A DNA stretch of 64,000 nt from positions 153,056 to 217,055 of the forward strand of contig QAOA01003028.1 in the NCBI GenBank assembly GCA_003255065.1. Direction: 5' to 3'. Source of the stretch: Cercis canadensis (Eukaryota > Streptophyta > Magnoliopsida > Fabales > Fabaceae). Shown piece after piece: positions 44,197 through 56,341 of the stretch (position 1 is the stretch's first letter; each line of letters starts with the position of its first letter). Below the pieces are notes generated by a model, which saw only the letters and a program-made list of their open reading frames with translations, was not told where the DNA came from and made no database searches. A program made the position numbers and the translations under genes.

Positions 44197-46397
44197 TTTC
44201 TACTCTAATTCCCACCCCCATTTCTTTTTATACCATTATCTTCAGTAGGAAGACCTAATAGATTAATTGAATTTATAAATACATAAATTATACTAAAGTA
44301 TAAGAGTTACAGGAGATATTACAACAATTTTTTTTTTTCATGTGTTATTCAATGATGGTTTAGTTTTTTCATTTTTTCCATCCAAAATTTCCTTCTTCCT
44401 TCATTTTAGTCTACACATTTCTCTTTATTATTTTTGTCTTCTGATTACACATGTTATCATTTTTGTTCACCATTTATTCTCTTCTCTTCCCATGCCATCT
44501 CTTATCTTTCACATGTATCATTTACTCTTATCTTCATCTCGATGCCATATTTCATTTTTCCTATATGCTTCTATCAACTGCTTTTCAACCTCCCCATACT
44601 TCAACAATTTTGTTTGATTCCTTTATTACTAATTTTTATTTTTCCTTTGCATCTCTTTGATTCATACTTCATTTGTCCTACACATTTCAAATGTATTCAC
44701 AGCTTCTATATTCCCTATCGTCTCTTGATAGCAGTTCACAAAAAAGACTGAATTATCAGTGGGAAAAACCTTTGTGAAAAATAGAGATCATAAGATAAAA
44801 AGCCGCCCTTGGAGCCCAAGGCATCTTGGAAGCCATTTTTTCTCTACTCAAAGACAGTGCTTTTCCAGAATAGCTTTTTATTCTTTTTATACATTTATAT
44901 ATTGTGGGATTGGTGAATATTTTTCTCCTTGTTTTCTACATTTACTCTCTGGATTTTCTATTTTTCCTCTAAAAATATTGCACGGCCTCTTGCAAGTCGA
45001 ACACCAAAATCAGTAAGCATAACATATTGGATCAGGGACTCAATGTGTCTTACATGGTGGAGCAGCTTTCACTAAAAGCCTTTGATTTTTGTCTTTCCTG
45101 CTACTTTGGTTGCTCCATTTACATTTGGGTGAATATATTTGATTTAAACTTGCAATTGGTTATGTATCTGGCTAATCATTTATACTCCCAGCAAAGGTTT
45201 TTCATACTTTGAACGTCAGTGAATGTTGAAGAATTGAATAGAGCTCATTCAGACTATGATAAGACAATTATTCTTTTAGGAAGCCCTTGAGCATAACTTA
45301 AGTTTCACAATAAAAATTTGTTACATATAGAATCATCTCGCTATATGCTATTTTGGTTTCAAATTTTATGTTATTTATACTTTAGGTTAACCCTTTAATT
45401 TTGGTAATTTTTTTCATTCTCTCAACTATATTGTGAATATGTTTTTGTGCTTTTAACAAACTACATTTGACAATGGAGCCATTGATGATCGTTGCTTCCC
45501 TTGAGGTACTTTTACTTCTATCTCAAACACACTTATTTGTTTTTTCTTATTTCTTATCCAGAATACCACCCTATCTTTCCCTTAAATGGCAAAAGCGTGT
45601 TCCCTTATGTAATTTTCTACCTTTAGAATTTTTAAAATTATATAAATTTGAAATCAATTTAAAATTACATAATTGACTGATTGAAAAATAATTAAGCACA
45701 AAAGTGTATTGATATATATCTTTAATGCTAATTGATTTTATTTATGACTTAAAATTATTATTTTTAATATTATATTTCAATCATCATTAAAGTAAGAATT
45801 CAAATTCAAAGAAGGCCAAAAAAGTAATTTCACCAGACATGTATATTTAAAATTAAATAAATATAAAAATAAAAATTAAATATTTAAATTTCATTACTTC
45901 CATAATTATACCATTATTTTAGCATTGACTAAGAACAAATCAGTAATATGGCATACCCAATTTAAAATTTAATAAATAATTACTATTTAATAATTAGCTA
46001 ATTTGAAAACATATATATAGTAATTCCAATCACGTGCCAATTATAATTAATTGATTATCAATTAATTTGGCAAGTCAATAATTTTAGAATATTTTTTAAA
46101 ATGTTACTTCAATGTTGATGGAACTTATTTATTAGCAAAATTAAAAATTTGAATATTTTTGAATTGAATAGGAATTCGAATTTTGAAAAAAAATATTTAT
46201 GAAACTTATTTATTAGCAAAATCAATCATAGTGTCATTTGAGATTCAATAAAACAGAAAAATCAAGTCAAAATCATTGTTATCGTGAGTTCACACACTGA
46301 ATAAATTATTGCAATTGGTTAGTTGAAGCATTTTCTTTACCTAATAATGTATAATTAAATATATACAACTTTACCTGTAAATTATATACTTTAACAT
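44197..46397. other. Intergenic, no gene seen
   Basis: Pyrimidine-rich around 44340-44700, where overlapping open frames are low-complexity Phe/Ser/Leu. A fragment of about 22-30 bp matching the MULE arm (CTTAAATGGCAAAAGCGTGT) lies at about 45585-45607. AT-rich thereafter. Confidence 0.45.
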
Positions 46398-46405
46398 GGT
46401 AAAAC

Positions 46406-47254
46406 CAATGTTTTAAAAACCAGACCGGACTGGGCGGTTCAACCGGTCCGACTGGTGCCCGTTTGGAAAACCGATCTGGTTCATACCCTTAAATTGCTAT
46501 AGCAGTTAAACCGCCTAAAACCGGAGAGAACCGCACGAACCAAATTGAACTGGTCTGGTTTTGAAAAACTGGACGACTTGCAAAATTCTTAACTTGAAAT
46601 GGAAATTGCACATGGGGGGATTTGATCCCCTCACCTTTACTTCAAAGGTGGCATTCTTTGCCACCAAGACATAATAACTTTTGAATATATTATCACATAT
46701 AAATATATTTATTAATAAACTAGTTAAGAAATTAATTTTTTTCCCATCCAAATCATTGGGACAACTCAAGACTTGTATTTATTATTGCACAAAAATTATT
46801 TATTAACTATTTAATATATTTATTTAATATTAAATATTTAAATATGTAAAAATTATAACACATAATCACACTATACACATGTTTTATATGTTCTGATTAT
46901 CTAATTTTTTTATTTTAGAAATTGTGAACTTAATTATGTTAAGAGTATGTGAACTTGTAAGAAATGTTGGTTATTGAAACAATCTAATTTTGTTATAGAT
47001 TACCATTTTAAATTAGATGTATATAGATTAGGTTTTTATATCTTTTGACTTTTAGTTATTTGAATCTTTAAATTTGAAGCTCACTTATGAGTTAAGTTCA
47101 ATGATTTGTGATTTATTTTCTATGTTTTATTTTTTTGTTAATCTTTAAGTTTAGAAAAAGCTTCGATTCAACCGGTCCGACTGAGCGGTCCAACCGGTTC
47201 GACCAGTATTTTTGCCGAAACGGTTCATTCACCGGTTCGGTTTTTAAAACATTG
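46406..47254. mobile_element. Non-autonomous hAT element, 849 bp
   Basis: Ends CAATGTTTTAAAAACC..GGTTTTTAAAACATTG, followed inward by repeated CCGGTYCGACYGG-type motifs. It is flanked by a perfect 8-bp duplication GGTAAAAC at 46398-46405 and 47255-47262. Eight-bp duplications and CA..TG ends are typical of hAT. No transposase frame is seen. A truncated relative lies at 56622. Confidence 0.93.
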
Positions 47255-47262
47255 GGTAAAAC

Positions 47263-47816
47263 ATGCAAGTTTTTCATAAAAATAAGCAATTTGCATGGAC
47301 AGGAGAAGGAAACAATTGTGCAGGGTAGCGTTCTCCCTAAATGGAGTAATAAAACTCATGATGACATTGTTTCAGAGGGTCAAAGATATCGGATGCTTCT
47401 TATAAACAACTTGCAGAATTTCAGAGAAAGGAGATTAGTGGAATGTCACAAACTTGCAAGATTTCTTCCACAGACACTAGAGGGAGCGATCGTCTCAAGT
47501 TGATTTCACAGGTTTGAAGCCTGCATCCTGAACTGAGTTTGATCACAAGATCACTTTCAGGTGGGATCGTTCATGATACAACTTCAGTGGCAAAAGAGAA
47601 GAAAGGTTTTATCAGCAACAATGTGCCTACTTTCCTCGCTGAACCATAGGAGCTATATGGATCAAGTTCCTTCCTACTCCAAACAGACTATAGGGCGTGA
47701 CTGATAATTGGTTCCCAAGGCCAAGTCCACAAATTAAGACGCTTCAGAGATGTTCTAGAAGATGCTCGGTCAGAGCTTTGTTTTCTCAATAAAACTTGTT
47801 TGCTTTGCTATCCTGA
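47263..47816. other. Unassigned, moderately coding-like sequence
   Basis: More balanced base composition than the surroundings and a + strand open frame ending at 47503, part of which overlaps the hAT element. I cannot recognise a protein. It may be the 3' flank of the ACOT9-like remnant. Confidence 0.3.
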
Positions 47817-48272
47817 TTAACAAAACTTGGAGTTCTCAGCATCAATGCATTCAAGCACTTTTCGTGCTTCCTCTTCTATCCCAGGAACAACATTCCGAAT
47901 CCTCAATCCACTTTTGAAGGCCTCAGGGTTAACAGCGAATGTGAAATAGAATCTGTTGGATACCTGTTCCGAGAGCAACATGGAATGGAGTAAAATAATT
48001 AATTAATTGAATGCAAATTAGTGCAAAGGTATTGATCTCCATGAAAAAAGGGAAGATAGCAAAAGCAAGATGAAATAGATGACACGATTAAAACAAAATA
48101 TTTATTTTTTTCACATTCCAAATATTCCTTTGGGTGAAGAAAGCAATTTAGTGCATACAGAGATTTTTAGTAACATATGATGCCAGTGCTCAGGCTTTGT
48201 AACATGTGCGACAACTTCAACATTCACCAGAGGTTCAGCTGGGTTGTCAAGTTCTGTGAAGAGAACACAAGA
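47817..48272 (-). pseudogene. ACOT9: Last two exons of an ACOT9-like acyl-CoA thioesterase
   Basis: Exon 48272-48159 encodes SCVLFTELDNPAEPLVNVEV then VAHVTKPE. Exon 47963-47817 encodes VSNRFYFTFAVNPEAFKSGL, RIRNVVPGIEEEARKVLE and a stop. The second exon follows a good acceptor (..ACAG). Both fit the C-terminal hot-dog part of plant ACOT9-type thioesterases, which hydrolyse acyl-CoA in mitochondria or plastids. The donor chosen (48158/48159) keeps phase but adds nine residues (HWHHMLLKIS-like) not expected in the family, so the original donor may be lost. No upstream exons with the first hot-dog domain were found in the next 2 kb. I call it a 5'-truncated remnant. Confidence 0.75.
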
Positions 48273-49502
48273 CTTGAGACGAAGAAAATTGCCAACATCA
48301 AAATGGAGAAAGAAAATTGCCAACATATGATCCTCAAGCGAAATAGCAAAAAAAATCATATAAACTGAACATATTAGATGAAGATAAAAAAAACTTATTT
48401 GAAAGCTTCTTAAGATAGAGAAAGACGATTGACAGATTTGTGACCCCATAGAGATGAGAATCATATGTTGTACTCTATATATAAATATTTTTTGTGGGCA
48501 TAAGCTCCAAATCCTAATTTTTGAATTTCAATTGACAAATCAATATTTATGATTAATTGATAAAAACTGAAAATTAATAATTTCCTAATTGTGATTATTT
48601 TTTTTATAGTCAATTTCGGTTATTATTTTAGGAGTAATAAATGTGAATATTAATGGCTCACAATAATAATTGAATTGCCACATGGCAGCATGTGGTGCAT
48701 TGAGATTTTTCTTTTATAATTATATAGATTTAGACCTATCAGGACTCAACCTCACTTAACAAAATCATACCAACTACACAATAATTATATCTCAAATAGT
48801 AATTTGGAAGGAGATCTACATTATAACAAATTTTACAAACACAACTAACAAGTAGCAATTCATTTGACGGTAAAATCATCTTGATGATAAATCTAAAAGG
48901 GATGTGTCTTCTTAATGAAGTTTCCCAAGAATGAAAATCATAATTTTTCTTAATAGATAGCTACTCACAACAACAAGATCTTGCAATTTCGTATCTTTAT
49001 CTAACTCAATCTACTTGATCTAGTGGCCCTGATCTACAGGAGCTATTACTGTTTCTCATCTTCTACCAAAATAAAAACACATCAGAAACATATATCATAA
49101 ATTCATTAAAAAGAATTACATATTTCAAATATGCAAAATTAACTGCGTATATTACTTTATTTTGTTTCAAAATGTACTTGCAGAATAGACCAAAGAAAAT
49201 ATTGCAGAGCCAAAGGGCAGATTTATAAGGATAGAGCAGAGCAATAGCACCACATAAAATGATACATGTAAAAAAAAAGCTATAGATAGCAGTCGAGAAA
49301 TGAGGGCAGCAGAAGGGACAGGGTGATCATTAGAATACTGCAAGGCTGCAACTGATAGCTTGAATCAACTGGATCTAAGCAGCATTACCATGTGTTAGTT
49401 AAGTCTTCGAGAAGACAAAGCCATATGTTAGTGAAATCCTTCAAGGAGTCAAAAGTCCCATTTATGCAACCTCATTTTCTCAAGCATGTCTCCAGCAAGC
49501 TA
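48273..49502. other. Between two gene remnants, no gene seen
   Basis: AT-rich; no exon matching the missing 5' part of the ACOT9-like gene was found on the minus strand. Confidence 0.45.
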
Positions 49503-50772
49503 TTAACTTTCCAACATTACATCCTGTCCTTTTGGATCACTCTTTTCAACTTGGGGTCGTCTGATTGCTGAAAAATCAATTGGAAACATAAGAAAAAAAC
49601 CTTAAGAAACTTTAAAAACTGGCAAGCGCTCATACTATTATAACAAACAAAATCTCCTTGTTGTCAGCATATAATGTAATTAACCACCGAAGGAATGGTT
49701 GCTCTTCACCAAAACCTATACTTCAGATAAACAACAGTTACGGAAATTTAATTAGTTATCTACAGATCCATTTCTACATAACCTATCATATTGGCCTCCT
49801 AACCAGGTAATCTGAAACAGGTTATCTATTTCAAATTCTCTTCAGTGTGTTTCCTCTCTTTTCTTTCCTCTAATAAGTTCCTCTACTTTCATCTTGTCCT
49901 TATGTTACAGGTTGAATATAAAAGGCTACAAGATAAATGGTTAATAGTCAAATTCCATCCGACCACACCAGACCTCTCCATGCCCTCTGGGTCAGAAAAT
50001 TCAGAGGTACTCACAAAAGTGAAAATGAAAGCAAAGCTCAAAGCCAGGGCTTATGAAAGTGGTACAAGTCGGGTGCAAGCAAGAGACATGCATCTGTACA
50101 CGTGAAGATATGAGTAATTTTTATTTCATATCAATAATACCAAAAACTATTCTGAGTTCGTTCCAAATTGGTCAGACAGTACAAAAGCACATGATGCTAT
50201 ATAGTCATAACAATAAAGCAGCAGAGAAATTACAAGCTCAAGAATGACAGACAAAAATGGCAAAAAGAATATCTCAAGAACAAGGAATACTCATGTTGGG
50301 TCTTAAGGAAACACACCATGAGACCAGTAAATAAAAAGAATAATTAAAGGAAAATAAAAACAGAGGATTAAGATGTACAAGATGGGAAATGGGGGATAAA
50401 GAAGAAAAAGGACAGGAAGAATATTTTCCCTATATAAACAGCATATCCAGGGATTCAGCATTACAACTCACATTTCACAGATGATCAAGAAAGACATGTC
50501 AGCCTTGATTTTGTCTTAGCCTCAGTAAGACATGTCACATTCCCACTAGTAACCTTGTGAACATCCCAGATGCGTACAATCCCTTCAGATGATGCAGATG
50601 CTACTAGACATGGATCATCCCCACCAGTTGCACCATCACTTTTTGAGAGCACAACAATACCTTTTACACGGGTAGGATGTGCATCTTTCAAGCAATATCC
50701 AACCTTCCCAATGTTTGTGTCCCATGCTGTGATATTGCAGTTCTCACCACCAGTATATAGGAGTCCATTCTG
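49503..50772 (-). pseudogene. PAK1IP1: 3' end of a PAK1IP1-like WD40 gene
   Basis: Exon 50769-50472 (or from 50772 if the alternative acceptor TTAG is used) encodes NGLLYTGGENCNITAWDTNI, DAHPTRVKGIVVL, DDPCLVASASSEGIVRIWDV and AKTKSRLTCLS: two WD40 blades of the plant homologue of PAK1-interacting protein 1, a nucleolar factor for 60S ribosome assembly (yeast Mak11). The frame then meets TGA where relatives appear to have Gly (LAGSS). Beyond it SSVK runs to a strong donor (AAAT/GTGAGT). Exon 49567-49503 after TTTTTCAG continues in phase with IRRPQVEKSDPKGQD and a final stop. So the last two exons persist and the frame carries a nonsense change. The first five or so blades are not recognised upstream, where the PPR gene lies. 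Confidence 0.8.
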
Positions 50773-52443
50773 CTAACATAGAATCAAATTATTTTTACTA
50801 GTCAGAAACAAAGAATAAACTTAGGTCCCAATTTAAGTTAAGGAAAGAAAAATCAAAAGAATAGGGAAGCAGCCGAGGCATGAATTCAATTAGGGTGTTC
50901 ATTGACAGTTAGCCCTTAATGCACAAATTATGCTCCTCTATTTAATTCCTGTATCCACTTACAATCCTGCCCCAATCCCCTAAAATTAATACTATTCTAG
51001 TACATAATGTTCTTTTGATGCAGTATTGCACTTAAATGAACTTGTCCATGCCACAGACACTTCACCTCCTAAAGTGGCCATAGCCTAGCAAACAGACAAA
51101 CTTTACTCCAGTTGTGCATGGTTGTATGCTCAAAACCATGCTTATTCCTGTCATCATTGGACAACCAACATCTAATACAGATGGAATATGGAGATTACAA
51201 TAACTTTTCCTATTACAAATAAGCCATTAGAAGTGGTGTAACAGTGACAGGTTCGGATAGTTTGTTGGAGGTCTTGGGTTTGAATCATGCCATCATGTAA
51301 CTAAAAATATAAGAAATAGCACAAAATTGTTTTTTCTCATTTTTCAATGAATAAAATAAAAAACTACACAAGCTTCGTATGAAGCATAAGAAATCAAGGA
51401 TAACCAATAATAAATACGTGGATAAGAGAAAGTATGATAGCACAAGGAAAGACCTATTTAATGCTTCATGTTTTGACAACCAATGAGTCAACGTAGCATA
51501 CCTGCCATTTCCAATGAGTCAACCAAGTCAAGTACTTCCATTTCTCTCATGAAATTTAGTCAGTATTCAGTAAGAGCCAACTGGTAGTAGTGCTTCACTC
51601 TGCCAACAAATGTTCTTGCTGTTTACTATGATTGCAAGCATTAAAGCAGATAACTCCTCAGTGGCAACTTATTGAAGATTTAATCTATAACATAAAAGTA
51701 AAATTCATTAACTGAATTTTCAATAAAAAATCCATTTATCAGTAGTCTTCATGACCAAAGTTTAATTTAAAAAGCATCTTTCCTTAGAAGTCTTCAAAAC
51801 GTAATCAGCAAATAGCATTAGTTGCAGTCATATTTGTGATTTTTCCCATAAAACCATATCAGTTACCATTTCCCTCTAAAAGAGATAGACACTGGTCCCT
51901 ACAGGATTGATAAAGTTAAAATGGTAATTGACATGGTCTTATAGTATTGGCTTTATAAACCATGTTTGTCCTAGTAGATCTATCTGTAAGGAATAGAAGG
52001 CTCTATTGTATTCAAGTTTTCTTCTTTCTCTTATTGTCACATTTGGAGGGGATACCTTGTCATCCTAATTGTACATTTGTACTCTTGATTTCTCATTGAA
52101 GCAGAAAGTTACAGCCACATGAAGTGGAAAATTGCGGAAAAGCTAAGACAATGTGTATCTCCAACTCATCATTGGGTCCAAAATACTATAACCATCATTT
52201 TCACTTAACACAATAAGCAATTCTGCAACTAAACTAGAAAACAGTATGATTATTTTTATTGCAGCTATGATCATACAGTCTTAAAACCATAAAATTTTTT
52301 TTTTTTAAAAAAAAGGAAAGAAAATCACATACCATATTGAAGTGCACAGAGATGTAATACCAAAGAGGGAAAATGATGGAATGGAGGAAACAGAATCCTC
52401 TTTATCATCATTTGAGTTCAGAAAAGCGGCTCACTTCACAAAT
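50773..52443. other. Between WD40 remnant and PPR gene
   Basis: No protein-coding exon recognised. A donor-like site (TATG/GTATGTG) on the minus strand at about 52335, within the PPR 3' flank, could splice in frame to the WD40 exon at 50772. This is speculative. Confidence 0.35.
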
Positions 52444-54711
52444 TCATCTTTTTGGGGGTGTTATACATCCACGCTCAACAAATCGTAACATAAGATTATC
52501 AGCCTCCACCAACTTTCCATCTAACACTAGTCTTTGGCTCACTTTCTCACACAACTTCAAGTCAGGAATCAAATTACGGCTAAACATTCGACAAGCCACC
52601 TTATATGCTGACAAAGCAATTTCTTTACTCATGTAACTCTGCATAAGAACATGGCATGTATTTGCATCAATTTTGGATGCTGTTCTCAAAACCTTCCCCA
52701 AGAGTTTATCAGCCTCCTGAAAGTTTCCAAAATGACAAAGCTTCTCAATAACCTGATTGTATGTTGTCCTAAATGTCTGCCTAGCAAGCATTTTTTCCAA
52801 TAATTTCAACAAATCCTCCACTCTACCCCATTGACAATACCAGTGGATGACTGTCCTATATGTTACAGGAGTAGGAACCAAACCCTTACTAAGCATCTTC
52901 ATCATTAGTTTAGTAGCCTCATCCATTCTACCTTTCCTCCCCAGTGCATCAATCAATGTTGTATATGTGACCGCATCAGGATGTTTATTGCTCAAATACA
53001 TGTCATCAAGCACAGACAAAGCAGCTTCCAAGTTGCCAATCTGACAAAACCCATGAATGACAGTAGTAAAGTTTACAGCATTAATAGCACAGCCCTTATT
53101 TAGGCACTCCTCCATAAACTTTTTAGCCTCAATTATATTCCGGTCTTGACAAAGAGACTGAATGAGCAAGTTAATTTCAACTGGAGTTGGAAAAAATCCT
53201 TTTCTAACCATTTGCCTGACCAAATCACAGGCTTCAGACAATTTTCCCTCCCTATGCAGACCATGCATCACAACGCTAAAAGTGATGGCATTTGGGGTCC
53301 ACCAATGCTCCTCACTAGCATTCATCATCTCTCTTGCCTCTAATGATTTTCCAGTGTGACAGAGGCCATTCAACAAAGCTGTATGTGATACAGTGTTTGG
53401 TTTGCATCCATGTTTGTACATCTGCAGCAGCATCTTTTTAGCTTCATCCACCTTTCCTGTCCGACAAAATCCATCAATAATGGCAGTATATGTCACTACA
53501 TCTGGTATACAACCCTGCAAGTACATATTGTTCACTAAACTCTTTGTCTCACCTACTCTGCCCTCCTTACAGAAAGAATGAATTATTGCACTATACCCAA
53601 CTTTATCTACATGGAAACCTTTCCCTTCAGCTTCCCTTAAAAAACCAAGCGCATCATCTGCATGACCATGCTTTGAAAGTATATGGATAAGAGTATTATA
53701 TGTAACCTGATCCGGTATTAGTTTACTATCCTTTACCATACTCTCCATTAACTGGTTTACCTCTTCAATTCTTTTCTCCTTACATAGGAAAGCCATCACA
53801 GTATAGTAACTAACTTTATCCGGGGGACATCCCTTAGATGGCATTTCAGTAATAAGCTTCATTGCATCTTCAATCCGACGTAAATCACAGTACCCCTTGA
53901 TCAAGCAGTTATAAGTGACAACATTGGGTATGATTCCTATCAGTTGCATGCTTTTCAAGAATCTAAGTGCCTTTACTAGTTTGTTACCCTTCACCAAAAC
54001 ATAGATAGCAGTGTTACATATAGATAAATTAGGTTCAACTCCAGCTTTCTGCATCAAGGTCAAAACTCGCATAGCATTCCTCAACTTGCCTGCGCGACTA
54101 TAAGATACCATCACATAACCAAAAGCTTCAGGTGAACATTCAATTCCCCTACGCCTCATAAGCCGAAGAACTCTCTTGGCACCTTGACACAATTTAGTCT
54201 TGCTAAGGACATCTAGCATTGTGTAGTACACAATAGTATCATGACGGTAGCGCCACTGGCAATCAGCCCAATAGAAAAAATTCAATGCAATACGTTCATC
54301 AGTTTGAGAGCGTAACACAGCACAAACTTGTGGGGGCTTGAGGTTTCGTAATAAGTGCCTCAATTCTCCTTCAAGTTTTGGGTTCCAAGCCGACCTAAGT
54401 GTAATTAACCTACAAACCTCTCTAACCAATGGGTGTCTAAATTCATTTTCATCAATTTCAATTTGAGAAATACCACCATCATCACTGGAACTTCCTGTAA
54501 AACGCAATTCCCGAGGAAACCCAGAACCCATTTTCCCCAAACTGCCACACCCATCATTCAAATTATTGATATTACCTTTCCCCTCATGTTGAACAGAAAT
54601 TCTTGAAGACAATGATGATAAATACACACATGCTCCAATATAAGATAAAGGGTTTGCAAAGAATCTATAAGCAAAATCCTTTCCCAGTAGATTATTCAAC
54701 TTCAGTGCCAT
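52444..54711 (-). CDS. P-class pentatricopeptide repeat (PPR) protein
   Basis: Intronless 755-codon gene with about 17 tandem PPR motifs of 34-36 residues from about residue 155 to the C-terminus, each of the form PDVVTYTAIIDGFCRTGKVD followed by EA..LL..M...G. There is no E, E+ or DYW extension, so it is P class: these bind organelle RNA to stabilise, splice or activate translation of specific transcripts. The N-terminal 40 residues are hydrophobic/basic with few acids (MALKLNNLLGKDFAYRFF..), compatible with mitochondrial or plastid import. The first in-frame ATG is used. An eight-codon uORF lies in the leader. The RNA target cannot be told from the sequence by eye. Length and repeat continuity indicate an intact gene. 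Confidence 0.95.
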   Translation of the reverse strand: MALKLNNLLGKDFAYRFFANPLSYIGACVYLSSLSSRISVQHEGKGNINNLNDGCGSLGKMGSGFPRELRFTGSSSDDGGISQIEIDENEFRHPLVREVCRLITLRSAWNPKLEGELRHLLRNLKPPQVCAVLRSQTDERIALNFFYWADCQWRYRHDTIVYYTMLDVLSKTKLCQGAKRVLRLMRRRGIECSPEAFGYVMVSYSRAGKLRNAMRVLTLMQKAGVEPNLSICNTAIYVLVKGNKLVKALRFLKSMQLIGIIPNVVTYNCLIKGYCDLRRIEDAMKLITEMPSKGCPPDKVSYYTVMAFLCKEKRIEEVNQLMESMVKDSKLIPDQVTYNTLIHILSKHGHADDALGFLREAEGKGFHVDKVGYSAIIHSFCKEGRVGETKSLVNNMYLQGCIPDVVTYTAIIDGFCRTGKVDEAKKMLLQMYKHGCKPNTVSHTALLNGLCHTGKSLEAREMMNASEEHWWTPNAITFSVVMHGLHREGKLSEACDLVRQMVRKGFFPTPVEINLLIQSLCQDRNIIEAKKFMEECLNKGCAINAVNFTTVIHGFCQIGNLEAALSVLDDMYLSNKHPDAVTYTTLIDALGRKGRMDEATKLMMKMLSKGLVPTPVTYRTVIHWYCQWGRVEDLLKLLEKMLARQTFRTTYNQVIEKLCHFGNFQEADKLLGKVLRTASKIDANTCHVLMQSYMSKEIALSAYKVACRMFSRNLIPDLKLCEKVSQRLVLDGKLVEADNLMLRFVERGCITPPKR

Positions 54712-54864
54712 TAGTACAAAGCGATCAACACAGTTAAAAAGGGCTAACCAATAATAGCTGATGTCAACAAGAGAAATTCAGAAATTCAAAATTTCATTTT
54801 CTTACTTGCTTGAATAGAAAAAAGAACCACATCCAGCTTTGGGACTCTCTTTGGGGTTCCCAGG

Positions 54865-54888
54865 TTATTCTGTAGCCCGTGTCGCCAT
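54865..54888 (-). promoter_or_regulatory. Short uORF in the PPR leader
   Basis: ATG GCG ACA CGG GCT ACA GAA TAA, encoding MATRATE, lies about 150 bp upstream of the PPR start on the same strand. If retained in the mRNA it could lower translation of the PPR protein. Confidence 0.45.
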
Positions 54889-56341
54889 CTCTGAACCACC
54901 AACGGCGACAAAGACAAAGCAATGAACTTTCCTTCGTGGCTCACTAACTCTCAGCAGGTCTGCTACCGCCGCTGGGAAGTGGCAAAAATCTAAATAATTG
55001 GTAACTCAATTCTGATGTTCATTAACTTGCATAACAATACAGTTACATTACTTGATGAAGAATGACTTTATAAATGATCATGTTATCTACAAGTACAACA
55101 CTGTTCTTGTAAGAGAAACTCGTATCTGCAGCTTTTAATTTGTGGTTTTAAATGAACTTTAAACACAGCACTGTCCAGAAAGAGAAATCACAAAAGTTTG
55201 TCTTGCTCTAACAATTCTCTAAGCAAAACTATAAATCATCACTATTTAACCAAGTAACATATGCTGAAAGTTGACAAGAGCATCCCATGGGCAAAAAAGG
55301 AAGTGGCTGAGATTGGAAAGGGATAGCAGTAAAAAGGAAAATAAAAAAAAAAGTGACATAATCAAAATTTAGAGTGCTCATAACATTAAGCATTAGTGGA
55401 ACAAGAATTGCAGGCTGGTGCTAACTTTGATTATAATTTTCAAATATCTAAACTATAAACTAGGATCTACAGCATGTTCAGGCTGTGTAATCTCTCCATA
55501 TAGCAGCAGCTATAGAATCTATAACAAATCATGGCACAACTTGCATATCTATCTTTTTTTTTTTTTTTGCCCCTTTAAATTCCTGAAACCTTTCAGGGAA
55601 AACCGAAAAGATCATTTCAATTTAAACTCACAATTAAGGAGTGAAAGAACTGAGTAATTGATTCCAACTACAGGTATATAACATGAGTATTCTATGTGTA
55701 AGTCTAATATTTGTTTTCTTTAATACCCTTCTGTCTGAGTAGAGCTCATTTTGGCACATTGGGATGAGCAAAAACTAGATTCCTCAGATTACCTTCTTAC
55801 ACTAACTCTGTTCCCTACTAACTGTGGCCTGAAATTTTCTATTCTGAGAACTACAGTTTGAAATTTGAGCAAATCCCAGAAATCCCTTGCAGATATCCTC
55901 AGACCCATCATTGGGTTCTAAACATGCCATAGCTACCAAGATATAATCAAAAAGAAAATCACAATCAATGAATCAGTTCATCCACTCAAATGTACCCGAT
56001 TTCATCTCCTCTCTCTCAACACGTAAGTCTTTGCTTTCTCCCTCAATCAAATATGTTTACTTCATTCACTGCATTGGTCATTTTATCCATATATCTTGAA
56101 ATCGGGTACTCAAAATCCTAATTAGGTTGTAAAGAGAATGCGAAAACAAATTAACTATTTCTGATAAAAAAAAATTACAGCCATAACCAGCTAATTCAGT
56201 GAACAAAGGATGAAATAAGACTTGTCGTCTTGGCTATTTTTTCAAAACTAAAGCTCAGAGCTCAAGTGGAACCTAAACCTTGATGAGGGTTTCTAGAAGA
56301 TATATATGGGGAGAAGGGTTCGAGGGTAGAAGAAAGATTAC

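Noticed and set aside
44342-44751. Overlapping + strand open frames
   Set aside because: Pyrimidine-rich low-complexity sequence; no recognisable motif.
46615-46675. tRNA-like B-box sequence (GGGGATCAAATCCCC) with hairpins
   Set aside because: No A box, anticodon stem or acceptor fold; it lies inside the hAT element.
47108-47503. 131-codon + strand frame
   Set aside because: Starts in the hAT element and crosses its border, so it cannot be an ancestral gene frame; the rest is unrecognised.
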